Shown one piece after another: positions 9,722 through 17,085 of a DNA stretch of 64,000 nucleotides. The stretch is from Hymenobacter lapidiphilus (GTDB lineage Bacteria > Bacteroidota > Bacteroidia > Cytophagales > Hymenobacteraceae). The stretch is from positions 144,861 through 208,860 of the forward strand of contig NZ_QVLT01000004.1 of NCBI RefSeq assembly GCF_003417065.2. The letters are read 5' to 3'. The position numbers and the translations under genes were made by a program. Position 1 is the stretch's first letter. Each line of letters starts with the position of its first letter. Under the pieces are notes generated by a model. That model saw only the letters and a program-made list of their open reading frames with translations. It was not told where the DNA came from and ran no database searches.

Positions 9722-9851
9722 CGCTGCGCGCCTATGCAGACTCAGCTCAAGCGGCGGGCCCGCGCTACCGCCGTCGAAAGCGTATCTTCGCCGTTCCGGG
9801 TTTTCTCAACCCCGGCCAACCGCCCCCTATTCCGGCTCGTATAGCCGGAAT

Positions 9852-9859
9852 TACTTTTG
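9852..9859 (+). promoter_or_regulatory. Predicted -7 box of the antiporter gene
   Basis: TACTTTTG fits TAnnTTTG and lies 16 nt upstream of the ATG at 9876. Confidence 0.55.
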
Positions 9860-9875
9860 GGCCAAGCTTCACTCT

Positions 9876-11063
9876 ATGGGTTCTTATACCATTCTTATTG
9901 GCCTCAGCCTGGCCATTATTCTTTCTTACCTCTTCGACCTGATAGCCCGCGCCACCAAAGTGCCGTCGGTACTCATGCTGCTGCTCACGGGTATTGCCCT
10001 GCGCCAGGCCGCCGATTACTTCGAGTTTACGTTCGTTGCGCCTAAAGTAATTCTTGAAATATTCGGAATTATTGGCCTGATTATGATTGTGTTGGAAGGA
10101 GCGCTCGACTTGAAAATAACCCGCGAAAAATTTCCACTTATCCGGCGTTCCTTCTTCGCGGCCGTGCTCATGCTGGTCGTGCAGTCGCTGGCAATTGCCC
10201 TGATTCTGCACTACTGGCTGGGGGTTAATTTCCAGAGCTGCCTCGTGAATGCCATTCCGTTGGCCGTTATCAGTTCGGCCATTGCCATTCCCAGCGTAGC
10301 GGGTCTCACGGGCGAAAAGCAGGAGTTCATCATCTACGAGAGCACCTTTTCCGATATTCTGGGCATTATGCTCTTCAACTTCGCCCTGCAGGCTAACTTC
10401 GGCCAGGGCATGTCGGTGGCCACGTTCGGGCTCGATGTAATAGCCGTGGCCCTGGTGGCCATTGCAAGCACTGCCGCGCTCATCTTCCTGCTCGACCGCA
10501 TCCGGCTGCACGTCAAGTTCTTCCTGATTCTGGCCTTCCTGATTCTGCTCTACAGCGTGGCCAAAAATCTGCACCTGTCGTCGTTGGTGCTGGTGCTGGT
10601 GTTCGGGCTGGCCGTCAACAACGCCGAGCAGTTCATGGTGGGGCCCATCAAAAAATGGTTTAACCCCGCCCGTCTCACCGAAGAGTTGCACCAGCTGCGC
10701 AGCATCACGGCCGAATCGGCCTTCCTGATCCGCACGTTCTTCTTTCTGCTCTTCGGCTACAGCATTACGGTCAGCAAGCTCATGAGCCCGCAGCTGCTGA
10801 TTCAGGGCTTCATTATCGTGGTGGCCCTCACGGCTATCCGTTATTTCTACCTGCGCTTCATTGCCAAAACCGACCTGATTCCGGAGCTTTTTATCGCCCC
10901 GAAAGGCCTCATTACGGTGCTGCTGTTCTATAGTATCCCGCAACAGCACCTCATTGGCGAAGTCTCCGAAAACATCCTCTTCATCGTTATTCTGTTCACC
11001 GGCGTGCTGATGATGGTGGGCCTGCTCATGAGCCGCGAGGAACCTGCCATCGGGGAGTACTGA
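9876..11063 (+). CDS. Cation:proton antiporter (CPA family)
   Basis: A 395-residue polytopic inner-membrane protein with about 11-12 hydrophobic helices. It probably exchanges Na+ or K+ for H+. The opening block YLFDLIARATKVPSVLMLLL is the usual first conserved region. The acidic YESTFSDILG segment about residue 155 carries charged residues within membrane helices, as expected for ion-translocating sites. There is no C-terminal TrkA-N or cytoplasmic regulatory domain, so it is a short CPA-type transporter. It has its own predicted promoter at 9852 and is followed by a 22-bp inverted repeat. The exact ion cannot be read from sequence. Confidence 0.88.
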   Translation: MGSYTILIGLSLAIILSYLFDLIARATKVPSVLMLLLTGIALRQAADYFEFTFVAPKVILEIFGIIGLIMIVLEGALDLKITREKFPLIRRSFFAAVLMLVVQSLAIALILHYWLGVNFQSCLVNAIPLAVISSAIAIPSVAGLTGEKQEFIIYESTFSDILGIMLFNFALQANFGQGMSVATFGLDVIAVALVAIASTAALIFLLDRIRLHVKFFLILAFLILLYSVAKNLHLSSLVLVLVFGLAVNNAEQFMVGPIKKWFNPARLTEELHQLRSITAESAFLIRTFFFLLFGYSITVSKLMSPQLLIQGFIIVVALTAIRYFYLRFIAKTDLIPELFIAPKGLITVLLFYSIPQQHLIGEVSENILFIVILFTGVLMMVGLLMSREEPAIGEY

Positions 11064-11082
11064 CGATTCAGAAGTGAGCTAT

Positions 11083-11155
11083 AAGAAGCGAGAGGTGATT
11101 TTTCGTTCTGGCATCCCTAACGGGCCGTCAGAAGAAAAATCACCTCTCGCTTCTT
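11083..11155. repeat. Perfect 22-bp inverted repeat between convergent genes
   Basis: The left arm (11083-11104, beginning AAGAAGCGAGAGGTG) is exactly repeated in inverse at 11134-11155, with a 29-nt loop. It separates the antiporter and marC genes. The extruded hairpin could terminate both transcripts, although no long T run follows. Confidence 0.75.
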
Positions 11156-11174
11156 AATATCTCCTGGCTTCTCC

Positions 11175-11735
11175 CTAAAAATTCGTTTTAAACAGCTTGA
11201 TGGCAATGGCCAGCAGGATGACGCCGAACACGCGGCGCAAAATGTCCTCGCCTGCTTTGCCGAGTTTGCGCTCAATCCAGGGCGAGCTTTTGATGACCAG
11301 GTACACGAAAACCAGGTTCACAAGCACGCCGGCCAGCACATTGGGCAGCGCGTAGGCGGCCCGCAGCGAGAGGAGCGTGGTCATGGTGCCGGCGCCCACA
11401 ATAAGCGGGAAGGCCAGCGGCACAATCGAGCCCGTGCCCGCCGCCGGATCGTGCCGGAACAGCTCGATGCCCAGAATCATTTCCATCCCAATAAGGAAGA
11501 TAATGATGGCACCGGCCAGGGCAAACGACTGGAAATCAACCCCGAAGAGCGATAGAATGCTCTGACCCACAAACAGGAAGCTCACCATCAGTATGCCCGC
11601 CACAATGGTGGCCTTCTCGGCATTTACGTCGCCTTCGCGCTGCCGAATCTGGATGATAATGGGCACCGAGCCCAGAATATCGATGATGGCGAACAGCGTG
11701 AGCGTAACTGAAGCAATTTCCTTGAGACTAAACAT
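11175..11735 (-). CDS. MarC family integral membrane protein
   Basis: 186 residues with six predicted membrane helices. The start FSLKEIASVTLTLFAIIDIL, the FVGQSILSLFGVDFQSFALAG segment and the LAFPLIVGAGTMTTLLSL block are typical of MarC/UPF0056. The family's function remains undefined, and the historical link to multiple antibiotic resistance was not upheld. It is a single gene between an inverted repeat on its 3' side and the SerC-like gene upstream in the same orientation. Confidence 0.9.
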   Translation of the reverse strand: MFSLKEIASVTLTLFAIIDILGSVPIIIQIRQREGDVNAEKATIVAGILMVSFLFVGQSILSLFGVDFQSFALAGAIIIFLIGMEMILGIELFRHDPAAGTGSIVPLAFPLIVGAGTMTTLLSLRAAYALPNVLAGVLVNLVFVYLVIKSSPWIERKLGKAGEDILRRVFGVILLAIAIKLFKTNF

Positions 11736-11898
11736 GAATCACAGATGGTGCAGATGGTGCTGATAACGCAGATCCGTTCTGAGCCGCGGATTCGTGCTTT
11801 CAATGATTTCGTTCTTCCGGCAGATTCGTTCTGGTGTAGGGGCGAAGGAGGTTAATCGAACGAATCCGCCGCATCCCATCATCTGCACCGTCTGTGAT

Positions 11899-12966
11899 TC
11901 AGGAGAACTCCCTGGCGAAGAACTGCACAAGCTGCTCGAAGGCGGCGTCGGGGATGGCGGGGAAGTTGGCGATGCGCAGGCTGGTGGCTTTCAGGTCGCC
12001 GTAGCCGCTGCCGATGTATAGGTTCTGGGCTAGGGCGCGGCGCCTTACTTCCTCGATAAGGGCGGGAGCGGCCTGTAGACCTATTACGGTGTAGGAGCGG
12101 GTTTCGGGGTTGGTAACCAACGGCCGGAGCTGGGTGGCCTGGTCGAAGTAATCGTAGAGCTTGGTGGCCCGCTCGACGACGTGCTGGTGGATAGTTTTGA
12201 TGGGCGGGTTGTCGTGGATGGAGCGGCTCAGCATGTAGATTCCCAGCACGTTGGGCGTGTGGGTGGTCTGGAAGTTGAGCATCTTCTCGTACTGGTCGGC
12301 CAACGAGTTGTAGTGGCCGCGCTCCTTCAACTGGCGCACCCGCTCGATGGCCCGCGGCGAGAGCACCATGACCGAAAGGCCCGCCGGCAGCCCGAAGCAC
12401 TTCTGCACCGACGCGTACCAGATGTCGCCCTTGATGTACTTGAGCTGCACCCCAGCCATCGACGAGGTGGCATCGACGGCCAGCAGGGCCCTGGGCGGCA
12501 GGCGGTTGTATAAGTTGAGGATGATGCCGTCGCGCAGCTGGGTGGTCGTGGAGGTTTCGTTCTGGGTGATGCACACCAGGTCGGTCTGCTGGTCGAGGCC
12601 CGGCAGCCGGTCGGCGTCGGGCACCTCATCAATCCCGAATTTCAGGCCTGCCGATGCCGGGCGCAGGGCCTTGGCGGTTTCGTACCACTTCTGGCCGAAA
12701 GCGCCGTTGTAGAGGTGGAAACTTTTGGTGGGCGTGAGGCTCTGGGCCAGCACTTCCCAGCATTCGGTGGCCGAGCTGAGGAAGAAAATGGTGTAGTCCT
12801 GCGGGATGTGGAGCTTGGCTTTGAGCTCCTGCACCGTCTGGCGCATCAACTGCACAAACTTCTCGCCCCGGTGCGGCGCCGAAAGCCAGCCCTCATCAAA
12901 GGCATCCTGTAGATACTGGCGCACCTGCGGATACACCTGCGAAGGCCCGGGATTGAACGTATACAT
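11899..12966 (-). CDS. Class V aminotransferase, phosphoserine aminotransferase-like
   Basis: A PLP enzyme of 355 residues. The start is set at MYTFNPGPSQ (12966) because SerC-type proteins begin with the F-N-P-G/A-G/P-P motif. Lys189 in YASVQKCFGLPAG is the expected Schiff-base lysine, and LLAVDATSSMAGV holds the aspartate contacting the PLP ring nitrogen. The fold and motifs fit SerC (3-phosphohydroxypyruvate to phosphoserine), but the sequence is not the canonical SerC of the E. coli type, so a related class V role is possible. It is preceded by a TACCTTTG box at 12994-13001. Confidence 0.8.
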   Translation of the reverse strand: MYTFNPGPSQVYPQVRQYLQDAFDEGWLSAPHRGEKFVQLMRQTVQELKAKLHIPQDYTIFFLSSATECWEVLAQSLTPTKSFHLYNGAFGQKWYETAKALRPASAGLKFGIDEVPDADRLPGLDQQTDLVCITQNETSTTTQLRDGIILNLYNRLPPRALLAVDATSSMAGVQLKYIKGDIWYASVQKCFGLPAGLSVMVLSPRAIERVRQLKERGHYNSLADQYEKMLNFQTTHTPNVLGIYMLSRSIHDNPPIKTIHQHVVERATKLYDYFDQATQLRPLVTNPETRSYTVIGLQAAPALIEEVRRRALAQNLYIGSGYGDLKATSLRIANFPAIPDAAFEQLVQFFAREFS

Positions 12967-12993
12967 AACGGCGGATTGCTTGGAAAGGAAATG

Positions 12994-13001
12994 CAAAGGT
13001 A
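12994..13001 (-). promoter_or_regulatory. Predicted -7 box of the SerC-like gene
   Basis: TACCTTTG on the minus strand fits TAnnTTTG, 27 nt upstream of the ATG at 12966. Confidence 0.55.
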
Positions 13002-13058
13002 GGAAAGGGAATGAGGGCCAAAGGGGTAAACGCGAGATATCCGCGCCCTCGCGCTGCC

Positions 13059-13505
13059 TTACACCCGAAACCCCATGCGCTTGGGGCGCTGGCCGTCGAG
13101 GTAGTGCAGGGCCAGCCGGTAGCTTTCCAGCCCAAAGCCGCTGATGCTGCCGGCGCAGTGGCGGCCCAGCAGGCTGCGCTGCCGGAACTCCTCGCGGGCA
13201 TGCAGGTTGCTCAGGTGCACCTCGATTACCGGCGAGCCAATGGCGGCTACCGCGTCGGCCAGCGCCACGCTAGTGTGGGTGAAGCCGCCGGCGTTGAGCA
13301 CGATGCCGTGGTAGCTGAAACCCACTTCGTGCAGCTTGTCAATGAGGCCGCCCTCGTGGTTGCTCTGGAAATACACCAACTCGAACTGCGGGAAAGCCTC
13401 CACCAGTTCGGGCAGGTAGTCTTCGAACGAGCGGGTGCCGTAGATGCCGGGCTCGCGCCGGCCCAGCAGGTTGAGGTTGGGGCCGTTGAGCAGCAGGATT
13501 TGCAT
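13059..13505 (-). CDS. aroQ: Type II 3-dehydroquinate dehydratase
   Basis: 148 residues, the normal size. It catalyses dehydration of 3-dehydroquinate to 3-dehydroshikimate in the shikimate pathway, as a cytoplasmic dodecamer. Diagnostic motifs are LLLNGPNLNLLGRREPGIYG with the catalytic Tyr22, FQSNHEGGLID, LNAGGFTHTSVALADA and EVHLSNLHARE with the catalytic His97. It is divergent from xerD across an intergenic gap filled by a perfect 37-bp inverted repeat. Confidence 0.97.
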   Translation of the reverse strand: MQILLLNGPNLNLLGRREPGIYGTRSFEDYLPELVEAFPQFELVYFQSNHEGGLIDKLHEVGFSYHGIVLNAGGFTHTSVALADAVAAIGSPVIEVHLSNLHAREEFRQRSLLGRHCAGSISGFGLESYRLALHYLDGQRPKRMGFRV

Positions 13506-13534
13506 AGGGTTGGGAGTATTATAAGGCTTAGGGA

Positions 13535-13669
13535 CAAAGGAACGTCATTCTGAGCAGAGCGAAGAATCTCGTGTGCCAAAGCAAATCATACCGTTAGGTA
13601 CACCCGTCTAGCGTCGGGAATAGCATTGCACGCGAGATTCTTCGCTCTGCTCAGAATGACGTTCCTTTG
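13535..13669. repeat. Long inverted repeat, GAACGTCAT family, GAAGAATCTCG type
   Basis: A perfect 37-bp inverted repeat (13535-13571 with 13633-13669) containing AACGTCATTCTGAGCAGAGC and GAAGAATCTCG, with a 61-nt loop. It lies between the divergent aroQ and xerD genes, so it is not a simple terminator for either. Related copies occur at 6481, 23604, 43468, 45821, 56133 and 59298. Confidence 0.9.
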
Positions 13670-13706
13670 CCTGCCCTCACCCCAAAGCCTCCCCAACCGC
13701 CCGCCC

Positions 13707-14609
13707 ATGTCGCCCTGGAATCTTGCCATTAAACAGTTTGAGGGCTACCTGCAGCTCGAAAAGTCGTTGTCGGCCAACTCGGTGGAGGCCTACGCCCGCG
13801 ACGTGCATAAGCTGCGCCAGTACTTGGAGCTGGAGCGGCTGCCGGCTTCGCCCCAGCAGGTAACCACCCGCCTGCTGCGCGACTTTCTGACCTGGCTGGG
13901 CGGTATGGGCCTGGAGGCCACCTCGCAGGCGCGCACGCTCTCGGGCATCAAGGCCTTCTACCGCTTCCTGATCATGGAAGATATGCTTTCCATCGACCCC
14001 ACCGACACGCTGGAAGCGCCCAAAACCGGCCGCAAGCTACCCGACACACTCACCTATATTGAAATTGAGCAGCTGCTGGCCGCCATCGACCTGAGCACGC
14101 CCGAAGGCACCCGCAACCGGGCAATTTTGGAAGTGCTCTACAGTTCGGGCCTGCGCGTGAGCGAGCTCACCGGCCTGCGCCTTTCCAACCTCTACGCCGA
14201 CCAGGGCTTTGTGCGCGTAACGGGCAAGGGCAACAAGGAGCGGCTGGTGCCCATCGGCCGCGACGCGCTCAAACACCTGGGTTTCTACCTGCAGGGCATC
14301 CGCGCCCACCTCGACATCAAGCCCGGCCACGAAGACACCGTATTTCTCAACAAGCGTGGCACGGGCCTTTCCAGGGTGATGATTTTTCACATCATCAAGG
14401 CTGCCGCCGAAAAGGCGGGCATCGCCAAGAGCATCAGCCCGCACACGTTCCGCCATAGCTTTGCTACCCATTTAATCGAGGGCGGGGCCGATTTGCGGGC
14501 CGTACAGGAAATGATGGGCCACGAAAGCATCACGACCACCGAAATCTACACCCACCTCGACCGCGACTATCTGCGCCAGGTTATCACCCAATTCCATCCG
14601 CGCAGCTAA
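13707..14609 (+). CDS. xerD: Tyrosine recombinase XerD
   Basis: 300 residues from MSPWNLAIKQFEGYLQLEKS; upstream in-frame codons lie inside the repeat and are ignored. XerD with XerC resolves chromosome dimers at dif during division. It has a SAM-like N-terminal domain (about 1-90) and a catalytic domain with Arg150 in GLRVSEL, Lys174 in GKGNKER, the HTFRHSFATHL box (His246, Arg249), His272 in GHESITTTEIYTH and Tyr281. The compact size, without an Arm domain, separates it from the mobile-element integrase at 3262. FtsK, its expected partner, lies 2.5 kb downstream. Confidence 0.95.
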   Translation: MSPWNLAIKQFEGYLQLEKSLSANSVEAYARDVHKLRQYLELERLPASPQQVTTRLLRDFLTWLGGMGLEATSQARTLSGIKAFYRFLIMEDMLSIDPTDTLEAPKTGRKLPDTLTYIEIEQLLAAIDLSTPEGTRNRAILEVLYSSGLRVSELTGLRLSNLYADQGFVRVTGKGNKERLVPIGRDALKHLGFYLQGIRAHLDIKPGHEDTVFLNKRGTGLSRVMIFHIIKAAAEKAGIAKSISPHTFRHSFATHLIEGGADLRAVQEMMGHESITTTEIYTHLDRDYLRQVITQFHPRS

Positions 14610-14630
14610 AGTGCCTGTGGCCGGCCGCAT

Positions 14631-15056
14631 TCAGTGGGCCGTTTGCTGCCTGCACGCTGCCAGCCAGTCGTTGGCTTCCGCCAGCAGGTCGAAAATCTGA
14701 ATCTCAAACTGGGTGAATAAGTGGTGAGTGGGCGTGCCCAGAAAAGTGGTGGCCAACGTGCCTCCTCGCACCACGTGGGCCACATACTGCACACCGGCCT
14801 GGGCCGCAGCCGGCGCCCAGCGCTGCGCCAGCCACAGCAACGAATCGAACCAGGGGCCCTGCAGGTCGGTGTTGTCATTGAGCAGGCACTGGCAGGGGTG
14901 ATGATGCATAATATCGAGTGCGGCTTTGGCTCCTTCGTAGGCCAGCGGCCCCGTTATGGTGCCCTGCCAGGTAACGGTCAGCTGCTTCTGACCCGGCAAG
15001 TAGCGCAACCGGCAATAGTCAGGGCTTTCGGGACTGGACAGTAGTTGCTCTACCAT
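14631..15056 (-). CDS. Hypothetical protein, possible STAS/SpoIIAA-like fold
   Basis: 141 residues, no signal peptide or membrane segment. The pattern of an early strand pair (LRYLPGQKQLTVTWQGTITG), a helix, the strand CQCLLNDNTDLQGPW and later amphipathic helices is reminiscent of short STAS/SEC14-like proteins common in Hymenobacter. The assignment is from pattern only. It is tail to tail with xerD and divergent from the membrane protein at 15170. Confidence 0.6.
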   Translation of the reverse strand: MVEQLLSSPESPDYCRLRYLPGQKQLTVTWQGTITGPLAYEGAKAALDIMHHHPCQCLLNDNTDLQGPWFDSLLWLAQRWAPAAAQAGVQYVAHVVRGGTLATTFLGTPTHHLFTQFEIQIFDLLAEANDWLAACRQQTAH

Positions 15057-15169
15057 GAGAAAAAGCCTAAAATATGAGGAAATTATTTTAACGAGCGAAG
15101 AGCTGGTCAGGATGCCTTTTGCCGCAAAAAGGCAGCTACTTTTACGGCCCTGTTCCTGCCGCTGCTTTC

Positions 15170-16906
15170 ATGCCTGCTCTTTTTAGCGCCATTGCTTTGC
15201 CGTTTCGCCCTCGCCGCGCCCTGCTGGGGGCGGTAGTGGCGCTGCTGCTGCTGGCCCTTGCCTACGTGGCCCCCGCCGGCCGTACTTACATCCTGCTCAA
15301 CGACAACCTCGACACCGAGCTGGCTACCGGCTATGCGCTGGTAGCCGAAGGCAAGGCCCTCGACTACCGGCCGGGCATCGTGGTAGAGCGCCTGCTGAAC
15401 GGGCTGCCCCGTAATGCCCTGCGGCCCGGTTTGCAGCCCCTGGTAGGCCTGCAGGCCCTGCTGCCCACGTTGCCCGCCTACCTGCTGCACGAGCTGTTGG
15501 TGCGCCTGGCGGGCCTGCTGAGTATGTACTGGCTGTTGCGCCGCCACTTGCTGCCCGGCCCCCGCAATGCTGCGCTGTGCGCCGGGCTGGCGCTAGCCTG
15601 GGCGGTGCTGCCGGCCTACACCACCTACGGCGTATCGGTGCTGGGGCAGCCGGCGGTGGTGGCGGTGCTGCTGCACCTGCGCCGCCGGCCCGCCCGCTGG
15701 CCGCACCATGTGGTGCTGGTGGCCTTCGGAATGTGGTCGAGCCTGGTGCTGGCGGGGGTGTTCGTGCTGCTGGCGGGCGGGGTGCTGCTGTTGCATGAGG
15801 CCTGGCGGGGCCGTTACCGCGCCGTCGTAAGCCTAATGGTGGGGCTGGGTGTGCTGGCAGCCACGTATCTGGTGGTGGAGTACCCGCTGGTTTCGGGGCT
15901 GCTCGGCGGGCAGTTTGTGTCGCACCGGCTCGAGTTCGACTATGAGCGGCTGGCCCCGGTGGGGGTAGGGGTAGGGCTGCTGGCGTCTGCCCGATTCTTT
16001 CTGCTGGGCCACTACCACAGCGGGCTGCTGGTGTGGCTGGCACCGCTGCTGGCCGCCGGTGCGGCCGCGTTTCTGGTTCCGGCCAGCCCCGCCCGCCACC
16101 AGCTGCGGCGGTGGTTGCTGGGGGCGCTGGGGGCACTAGCCGGGGCCGCGCTGTTTTGCGGCTTTTACCCGCAGCTGATGGCTGTGGGCCAGCAGGCGCT
16201 GCCATTGCTCCGGGCTTTTAATCTTTCGCGGCTTCATTTTCTGTTTCCACTGGCGTGGTTTGCCCTGCTGGTTTTCAGCCTCCGCCAGCTGCCGGCCGGC
16301 CGGGGCCGCTGGGCGCTGGTAGGCCTGCAGCTGGTTGTTGGGCTGGGCATGAATACCGAGTGGACGCTGAACGTGCGCCGTTTGCTGGGCCGGCTGCCAG
16401 ATTCGGAGCCCACCTATGCCGCCTACGTAGCCCCCGGGCTGTTTGGGCAGGTCCAACATGCTATTGCAGACCGTACGGGCCAGCAGCCGGCGGCCTACCG
16501 GGTGGCCTGCCTGGGCCTGCCGCCGGCCGTGGCCACGCTCAACGGGTTTTTTACCCTCGATGCCTACCTCAACAATTACCCGCTGGCCTACAAGCACGCC
16601 TTCCGGCCCTTAGTGGCCGGCGAGCTGGCCAAAAGCCCGGAGCTGGCCACATATTTCGATGCCTGGGGCAACCGCTGCTATCTGTTTTCGGCTGAGCTGG
16701 GCAAGAATTTCCGGGTGCCTGCCACGCCGGCCCGCATCGTGCAGCACTGGCAGTTCAACGCCGCTGCCTTCCGCCGTCTGGGGGGGCGCTACGTGCTGTC
16801 GGCGGCCCGGCTGGCCCGGCCACGGGCCAGCGGCCTGCGTCTGTTCGGCCAATATGCCGCGCCGGATGCCTACTGGCACCTGTGGGTGTATGAGGTGATA
16901 TACTAA
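15170..16906 (+). CDS. Large polytopic membrane protein, DUF6044/GT-C-like
   Basis: 578 residues from MPALFSAIALPFRPRR; the frame is open to 15119, but a TACTTTTA box near 15137 argues for the later start. About ten hydrophobic helices occupy residues 20-400. They are followed by a soluble C-terminal region of about 170 residues with LNGFFTLDAYLNNYPLAYKH and a WHLWVYEV ending. The first loop carries LLNDNLDTELA, an acidic motif in the position where GT-C glycosyltransferases have catalytic aspartates. I suggest a DUF6044-like membrane protein possibly transferring sugars from lipid donors. The function is inferred, not shown. Confidence 0.7.
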   Translation: MPALFSAIALPFRPRRALLGAVVALLLLALAYVAPAGRTYILLNDNLDTELATGYALVAEGKALDYRPGIVVERLLNGLPRNALRPGLQPLVGLQALLPTLPAYLLHELLVRLAGLLSMYWLLRRHLLPGPRNAALCAGLALAWAVLPAYTTYGVSVLGQPAVVAVLLHLRRRPARWPHHVVLVAFGMWSSLVLAGVFVLLAGGVLLLHEAWRGRYRAVVSLMVGLGVLAATYLVVEYPLVSGLLGGQFVSHRLEFDYERLAPVGVGVGLLASARFFLLGHYHSGLLVWLAPLLAAGAAAFLVPASPARHQLRRWLLGALGALAGAALFCGFYPQLMAVGQQALPLLRAFNLSRLHFLFPLAWFALLVFSLRQLPAGRGRWALVGLQLVVGLGMNTEWTLNVRRLLGRLPDSEPTYAAYVAPGLFGQVQHAIADRTGQQPAAYRVACLGLPPAVATLNGFFTLDAYLNNYPLAYKHAFRPLVAGELAKSPELATYFDAWGNRCYLFSAELGKNFRVPATPARIVQHWQFNAAAFRRLGGRYVLSAARLARPRASGLRLFGQYAAPDAYWHLWVYEVIY

Positions 16907-16915
16907 ACCGGAGAG

Positions 16916-16942
16916 CGAGCGCGCTTGTCGTTTGCGCGCTCG
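16916..16942 (+). terminator. Possible terminator hairpin
   Basis: CGAGCGCGC (16916-16924) pairs with GCGCGCTCG (16934-16942) just after the membrane protein stop. There is no T run after it, so termination is uncertain. Confidence 0.45.
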
Positions 16943-17058
16943 GGCCGCGCGGGGTAAGTGGTCGGGCTCAATGGCCTAAGCCGAACCTGACGTGCTGCCG
17001 AGCCCCCGGACAATAAATTCCTCACTTCCTCATCGCTCTATTTCACCTCTTTTATACC

Positions 17059-17066
17059 TAGATTTG
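17059..17066 (+). promoter_or_regulatory. Predicted -7 box of ftsK
   Basis: TAGATTTG fits TAnnTTTG, 19 nt upstream of the ftsK ATG at 17086. Confidence 0.55.
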
Positions 17067-17085
17067 GTATCTGGCGTACTTCCCA

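Noticed and set aside
9765..10949. 394-codon open frame opposite the antiporter gene
   Set aside because: Translation is a Gln/Glu/His-rich mirror of membrane-protein codons; no start context.
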